From an uncultured Pseudomonadota bacterium (GTDB lineage: Bacteria; Lernaellota; Lernaellaia; Lernaellales; Lernaellaceae): 17,127 nt of DNA. The stretch is from assembly GCA_937967875.1 (NCBI GenBank), contig CALBTQ010000697.1, positions 1-17,127 of the forward strand, given 5' to 3'. The position numbers and the translations under genes were made by a program. The notes under the pieces are model-generated. The model was not told the DNA's origin. It made no database searches and was given only the letters and a program-made list of their open reading frames with translations. Each line of letters begins with the position of its first letter. Position 1 is the first letter of the stretch. This document shows positions 13,350 through 17,127 of the stretch, piece by piece.

Positions 13350-15443
13350 CTACTTGCCGCAACCGTCGTCGTCGTCGTCATCATCGTCGTCGCCGCTGCT
13401 GTCGTCGTCATCGTCGTCATCGCCGCCGGTGTCGTCATCGTCGTCGCCGCCGGTGTCGTCGTCATCGTCGTCGGTCGGGGAAGAATCGACCACGGTGAGC
13501 GTGCTCTCGTAGGGCAGCGCGTTGCGGCCGGTGACGAACAATTCGATCGTGCCCGCCGTCAGCGGCGCGCCGAAGGCGAAGGAAACCGCGCCGGTTTCAT
13601 CGGTGCGCGCGGCCTGGTCGAACGCGCCGTCGCGCCAGATGTGCACCAGGGCGTTGGCCAGCGGCGTGCCGAGCACTTCGACGTCCAACTCCAGCGAGGT
13701 CGCACCGGCATCGATCGTCTTCGCGCCGGTCACTTCCATCTCGCGCGGGGTGTCCGACCAGATGTTCTGTTCGGGATCGCCGAACAGCAGGTAGTGCTGG
13801 AACACCTCTTCGCAGGTTCCGCCGGCCGATTCCGGATAGAAGTTGTACATGTACATCTTGCCGAAGTACGCCGCCGCGCCGAAGGTCGGCATGTCCCAAT
13901 TGAAGTGACCGACCGCGACGCCGCGCCCGAGTTTGTCGGTATAGCCGAAGGGCGTGTTGCGGCTGGCCGCGAAAATGTTCGCCGCGCCGGTCGTCTCGCT
14001 GTGCTTCATCCAGACTTCGGCGAAGCAGTCGCCCATCGAGCCGTCGAAATGAGCGTTGTCGCAGGCGATGTCGGTGATCACCGGCAGCTTGCCCTCGTTG
14101 GTCAGGTTCATCACGTTCTGATTGTTGAAGCCCGGATTGATGCTCGACCAGGAACTGTACGAGCCGTGCCCGAAGTAGGTGAACCAGCCGCGGCCCTCGT
14201 TGAGCGCGCCGGTCACGTTCGCGGTCGTGTTCGTCCGGCTGGACTGGAAGAAGTAATCGACGTGCGTGTAGCCGTTCTCCTCCAGAATCGCGCCGCAGAA
14301 CGAGGCGTTCTGGTCGTCGACCTGGTCCGAACCCGACACGGTGATGCCCTTGTGGAACCACTCGGTGTCGAGCAGATACGGCGCGGCTTCGTAGTTGACC
14401 ATCTTGTTGACCACGTTGGCCAGTTCGGCGTCGTTCTGAATCGAGAAGCGCGCGATGATCGTGTCGGGGAAATAGTCGTTGCCGTCCAGCGTCACGTAGC
14501 GCGAATCCGACGAGCAGTGACCGATGCCGAACATCGTGGTGATGTGCTCGTAATCGCCGACCAGCAGCACGTAATCCAGCGGCGGCGCCGTGATGTCGTT
14601 GTACCGGTCGAACAGGAACTGCTTGATCGCCGTCGCGTCCTGCCCGGCGCCGGTCAGCGCACTGGTCAGCACGGTCTCGACCGTCAGCCCCTTGCGGACT
14701 TTCCAATCGATGTACGGCTGAATCCCCGCGGCGAACTGGTCGGCCACGATGACCAGCAGCGCGCCGTCCTGCGGAATCCAATTGTCGTTCGCATCGCGCC
14801 GGGCGAAGCTGTAGCTGAACGCGCGACCGATCGGCGCGAACGCCGGCGATACCGGCAGCGCGCGCGTGAGCGCGTTGCGCTCGTCGCTCAGGCCGCCGCT
14901 AATTTCGATTTCCAGCCGCGCGGCGATGGCCAGTTCCATCGTCGCCGGATTGTAACGCACCGGATAGACGTGCACCGGCACGTAGCGCCGGCCGTGGATG
15001 ATCACCGGTTCGCTCGTCGCGCTCGTCGCCGTCGGATAAAACGCGTCGGTCGCATAGGTCAGATCGTCGATGGTGAACGCGGGCGGCGCGACGTCATTGC
15101 GGTACATCGGCGGCTGCGCGGGCAGCAGGTTGACGCCGGTCAGCGTTTCCGCCTCGAGCACGCGCACGTCCACGCGCACGCCCTCGGCCGCGCCGACTTC
15201 GATCAACCGCGTCCAGACCGGCACGCGCGGCGCGCCCACGACCGTCGTTTCGCCGTAGCCGGGCAGGTCGATCGCGTCCCAGGTCAGACCGTCGGCCTCG
15301 ACCGTCGCCTGGTTCAATTCCGGGATCGTCAAATCGATCACCAGACGATTCGCTTCGCGCACGGTAAGCCCCGCCGACGCCGCGACCGGGACCGCCACCA
15401 ACGCGATCAGTATCAAAATGAACAACACACGAGTGGAGCGCAT
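13350..15443 (-). CDS. Secreted gingipain-type cysteine protease (peptidase C25 family) with Asp-rich C-terminus
   Basis: The 697-residue protein starts with a signal peptide (hydrophobic core 6-20, cleavage likely after ASA at 22-24). A pro-region/N-terminal domain (about 25-220) precedes the C25-like catalytic domain (about 225-565). It carries LLVIVADQF, DYVLLVGDYEH (290-300), the catalytic His in WFTYFGHGSYS (His426) and the catalytic Cys in VITDIACDNAHFD (Cys461). FGDPEQNIW (555-562) closes the domain. A beta-sandwich (about 566-655) follows. The tail (658-693) is blocks of 5-9 Asp split by TGG, TGG and SSG, and the chain ends GCGK. There is no C-terminal membrane helix, so this is not a standard MYXO-CTERM or PEP-CTERM signal. 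ATG 15443 has AAGGAG eight bases upstream. The gene appears monocistronic and ends in a strong terminator. Confidence 0.87.
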   Translation of the reverse strand: MRSTRVLFILILIALVAVPVAASAGLTVREANRLVIDLTIPELNQATVEADGLTWDAIDLPGYGETTVVGAPRVPVWTRLIEVGAAEGVRVDVRVLEAETLTGVNLLPAQPPMYRNDVAPPAFTIDDLTYATDAFYPTATSATSEPVIIHGRRYVPVHVYPVRYNPATMELAIAARLEIEISGGLSDERNALTRALPVSPAFAPIGRAFSYSFARRDANDNWIPQDGALLVIVADQFAAGIQPYIDWKVRKGLTVETVLTSALTGAGQDATAIKQFLFDRYNDITAPPLDYVLLVGDYEHITTMFGIGHCSSDSRYVTLDGNDYFPDTIIARFSIQNDAELANVVNKMVNYEAAPYLLDTEWFHKGITVSGSDQVDDQNASFCGAILEENGYTHVDYFFQSSRTNTTANVTGALNEGRGWFTYFGHGSYSSWSSINPGFNNQNVMNLTNEGKLPVITDIACDNAHFDGSMGDCFAEVWMKHSETTGAANIFAASRNTPFGYTDKLGRGVAVGHFNWDMPTFGAAAYFGKMYMYNFYPESAGGTCEEVFQHYLLFGDPEQNIWSDTPREMEVTGAKTIDAGATSLELDVEVLGTPLANALVHIWRDGAFDQAARTDETGAVSFAFGAPLTAGTIELFVTGRNALPYESTLTVVDSSPTDDDDDDTGGDDDDDTGGDDDDDDDSSGDDDDDDDDDGCGK
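13365..13472 (-). repeat. GAC/GAT trinucleotide-repeat tract encoding the Asp-rich tail
   Basis: Thirty-six codons of the protease 3' end are nearly all GAC or GAT (27 Asp), arranged in blocks separated by ACC-GGC-GGC or Ser/Gly codons. The two TGG-flanked blocks look like recent duplications. Such tracts can change length by replication slippage without shifting frame. Confidence 0.9.
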
Positions 15444-15677
15444 CGGGATCTCCTTTGCTTTCGTTTCAGCCGACCCGCTCTATATATAAAGGAAACGGCG
15501 CAAAAACGCCATCCGGACGAGCCGCGCGACCGGCGCGACTTTTTCGTATCCACCCGTTGCATTTTCCGCCGACTTGCTCTAATTTTTGAAATGTCTAATC
15601 GTTGAAAGATCGTCGGCGACGCACCGTGCTCGTTCTTTTCAATCAACGCTCCGTCATCCACAGAAGGAACCGACACC
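15444..15677. promoter_or_regulatory. Divergent promoter region between the C25 protease and M19 genes
   Basis: This 234-base AT-richer spacer must hold promoters for both genes. On the minus strand the run TATATATA (15488-15481) could serve as the protease -10 box, about 40 bases before its ATG, but no good -35 is seen. On the plus strand TCTAAT occurs twice (15578-15583 and 15594-15599), with TTGCAT and TTGCTC upstream at short 14-15 base spacing. No gene is supported here. Confidence 0.35.
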
Positions 15678-16940
15678 ATGGATCGCATGATCGACTTGCA
15701 CTGTCATCCCAGTTTGAAAATGCATTATCTGCCTTATTTGCGCAGCACCTTTCACGCCAAAATGTATTCCGGGCCGATTTGGAATCCGCTTTCGTTTCGT
15801 TACCAATACGGCAACCTGAAGCGCAGTCCGGTCAAAGTGCTGTTTTGCACGCACTACGTGATCGAGCGCGACTTCGTCGCCAAGGGCGTCAAGCCGCACT
15901 CGCGCGCATTGCTGTGGTCGACGGTCCCCTATTTTTACGGCCGCATCCGTTTCGCCAAACCGTGGGAATCGCTGCTCAAGCTGATGGAGACCTGCGAGGT
16001 CGCCGTGCGCAACACCAACCGTTGGGTCTTCGGCAAGAACCCGCGGCTGGTCATGGCCAAGAGCCCGGCCGACATCGACGGGCTGGCCGACAACGAAATC
16101 GCCGTCGTGCACGCGATCGAAGGCCCGCACGTGTTCGGCTACGAACTGGAAAAAGGACAGACCCTCGACGATTACTGGCAGCGCACTTTGCAGCGGTTGG
16201 ACTACCTGGAGCAGCGCGGCGTCGCGATGATCGGCCTGGCGCACTTCTGGGACAACCTGTTCGTGCCGCAGACCGACGGCACCGAGCTGATTCCCAAGGT
16301 CAAAGACAACCAGGTGGTCGCGGGCCGCGACGATCTGCTGGTCGCCATGAAACGCGCCGACTGGCGCTGGGGCGACCGCGGCCGGCTCGGCGAGGAACTT
16401 GTGCGCGAGCTGTTCCGCCGCGGCATTCTGGCCGATCTGTCGCACGTGCAGGTGCATGCGCGCGAGGCGATTTACGACATCGCGCGGGAAGTCGGGCGGC
16501 CGGTGATCGTCTCGCACGTCGGGTTGAAGCATTTTTACGATCACGAGTACAACCTGTCGGACGAGGAAATCAAACGCATCCACGCCCTGGGCGGCGTGAT
16601 CGGCCTGATCCTCTCCAAGCGCCTGTTGGTCGATCCGATCGACCGCTACGGCGACGACGGCAACGGCATTGCCGACCTGATCGAAAACATGAAGTACATC
16701 CGCCAATTGACCGGCGACGTCTCGGCCATCGGCATCGGCACCGACTTCGACGGCTTGACCCATCCGTTCAAAGACTGCTATCACCCTGGGCAGCTTCACC
16801 GCATCATCGACGCGATGAAGGCGCACTTCTCGCCCGAGGAGATCGACGCCGTCATGTACGGCAATTCCTGGCGGGCGATGGAGAACGGTTGGGGGAGCCG
16901 GCGGTCCGAAACGCCCGTTTCATTGCGTTCCGCCGGATAA
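15678..16940 (+). CDS. Membrane dipeptidase family (M19) protein, cytoplasmic by sequence
   Basis: M19 enzymes are dizinc hydrolases of dipeptides with an amidohydrolase-like barrel. The 420-residue protein shows IDLHCHPSLK (5-14) as the first metal motif, AIEGPH (146-151) with the bridging Glu148, ADLSHV with His256, VIVSHVG with His280, GIGTDFDG (352-359) with the conserved Asp, and a C-terminal YGNSWRAM. In renal dipeptidase the first motif is HxD; here it is HxH (His8, His10), so this is a divergent branch. There is no signal peptide or membrane helix. ATG 15678 has GAAGGA nine bases upstream; ATG 15687 is a possible alternative. An unrecognised gene begins 34 bases downstream on the same strand. 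The natural substrate is unknown, and a non-dipeptide amide is possible. Confidence 0.85.
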   Translation: MDRMIDLHCHPSLKMHYLPYLRSTFHAKMYSGPIWNPLSFRYQYGNLKRSPVKVLFCTHYVIERDFVAKGVKPHSRALLWSTVPYFYGRIRFAKPWESLLKLMETCEVAVRNTNRWVFGKNPRLVMAKSPADIDGLADNEIAVVHAIEGPHVFGYELEKGQTLDDYWQRTLQRLDYLEQRGVAMIGLAHFWDNLFVPQTDGTELIPKVKDNQVVAGRDDLLVAMKRADWRWGDRGRLGEELVRELFRRGILADLSHVQVHAREAIYDIAREVGRPVIVSHVGLKHFYDHEYNLSDEEIKRIHALGGVIGLILSKRLLVDPIDRYGDDGNGIADLIENMKYIRQLTGDVSAIGIGTDFDGLTHPFKDCYHPGQLHRIIDAMKAHFSPEEIDAVMYGNSWRAMENGWGSRRSETPVSLRSAG

Positions 16941-16974
16941 TGCGAACGATGCCGACGCGGAAAGGAATACGAAT

Positions 16975-17081
16975 TTGACGACGACGACACCCGCAATGGA
17001 AATCGCCGACGCACTGCGCATGATCTACCGCAAGCTCGACCTGCTGCACGATTTGGCCGCGGAAATCACGCCCAAGGAACT
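16975..17081 (+). CDS. Unrecognised protein, first 35 codons only (3' end missing)
   Basis: An open frame starts at TTG 16975, eight bases after AGGA in the stretch AAAGGAA (16961-16967), and runs in frame until the adapter at 17082. A downstream in-frame ATG (16996) is an alternative start. The peptide begins with a Thr run and then MEIADALRMIYRKLDLLHD, an amphipathic helix with regularly spaced Leu. I do not recognise a family from so short a piece. The short gap after the M19 gene suggests one operon. Confidence 0.5.
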
Positions 17082-17127
17082 AGATCGGAAGAGCACACGT
17101 CTGAACTCCAGTCACCGAATACGATCT
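17082..17127 (+). other. Illumina TruSeq P7-side adapter with 8-base index (non-genomic)
   Basis: AGATCGGAAGAGC begins the standard TruSeq read-through adapter, complete to 17115. The next eight bases CGAATACG (17116-17123) occupy the index position, and ATCT is the start of the P7 tail. The last genomic base is 17081. Confidence 0.98.

Noticed and set aside
13353..13490. Possible CRISPR or tandem-repeat array
   Set aside because: The repeats are single GAC/GAT codons inside a coding frame; there are no spacers of uniform length.
13641..15605. A 654-codon plus-strand open frame opposite the C25 protease gene
   Set aside because: Its composition is Arg/Val/His-rich shadow sequence with no domain, while the minus strand has a signal peptide and the catalytic His and Cys.

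Overview
The window is a GC-rich stretch of a Gram-negative bacterial chromosome that is still flanked by Illumina library adapters. Positions 1-44 are TruSeq P5-side adapter and 17082-17127 are P7-side adapter plus an 8-base index, so only about 45-17081 is genomic. LptF and LptG show that the cell has an outer membrane with lipopolysaccharide. A secreted gingipain-type protease with an Asp-rich tail, a Ycf46-like AAA ATPase and a sulfatase-fold membrane enzyme recall deltaproteobacterial or candidate-phylum environmental bacteria. That placement is inference from memory, not a database result.

Layout. (1) 45-4087, plus strand: the end of rplI (ribosomal protein L9), dnaB, then lptF and lptG. 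This is the common ribosomal-protein/dnaB neighbourhood followed by the LPS-export permease pair. (2) 4088-6850, minus strand: a CheB-shaped pseudoenzyme, then a divergent long purC and a DUF1285-like gene whose start overlaps the purC stop. purC has its own good sigma70-type promoter, whose -35 box contains the stop codon of the gene before it. lptG and the DUF1285-like gene are convergent with no bases between their stop codons. (3) 6934-9508: a divergent pair, a GT-C-type membrane glycosyltransferase (minus) and a UPF0104/LPG-synthase-TM flippase-like protein (plus). (4) 9509-9735: an AT-rich convergent spacer with a terminator-like hairpin and a perfect 32-bp palindrome. (5) 9736-13186, minus: a membrane sulfatase/phosphotransferase-fold protein, then a Ycf46-like AAA ATPase 13 bases downstream. 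(6) 13350-15443, minus: a secreted C25 (gingipain-like) protease ending in a long Asp-rich tract and GCGK, followed by a clear intrinsic terminator. (7) 15678-17081, plus: an M19 dipeptidase-family protein and the first codons of an unrecognised gene cut off by the adapter.

Most of the window is housekeeping or cell-envelope function. I see no phage, IS element, CRISPR array, tRNA, rRNA or defence locus. The least explained parts are the double-degenerate CheB homologue next to purC, the pairing of a Ycf46-like ATPase with a membrane sulfatase-fold enzyme, the 32-bp palindrome, and the Asp-rich/GCGK protease terminus.
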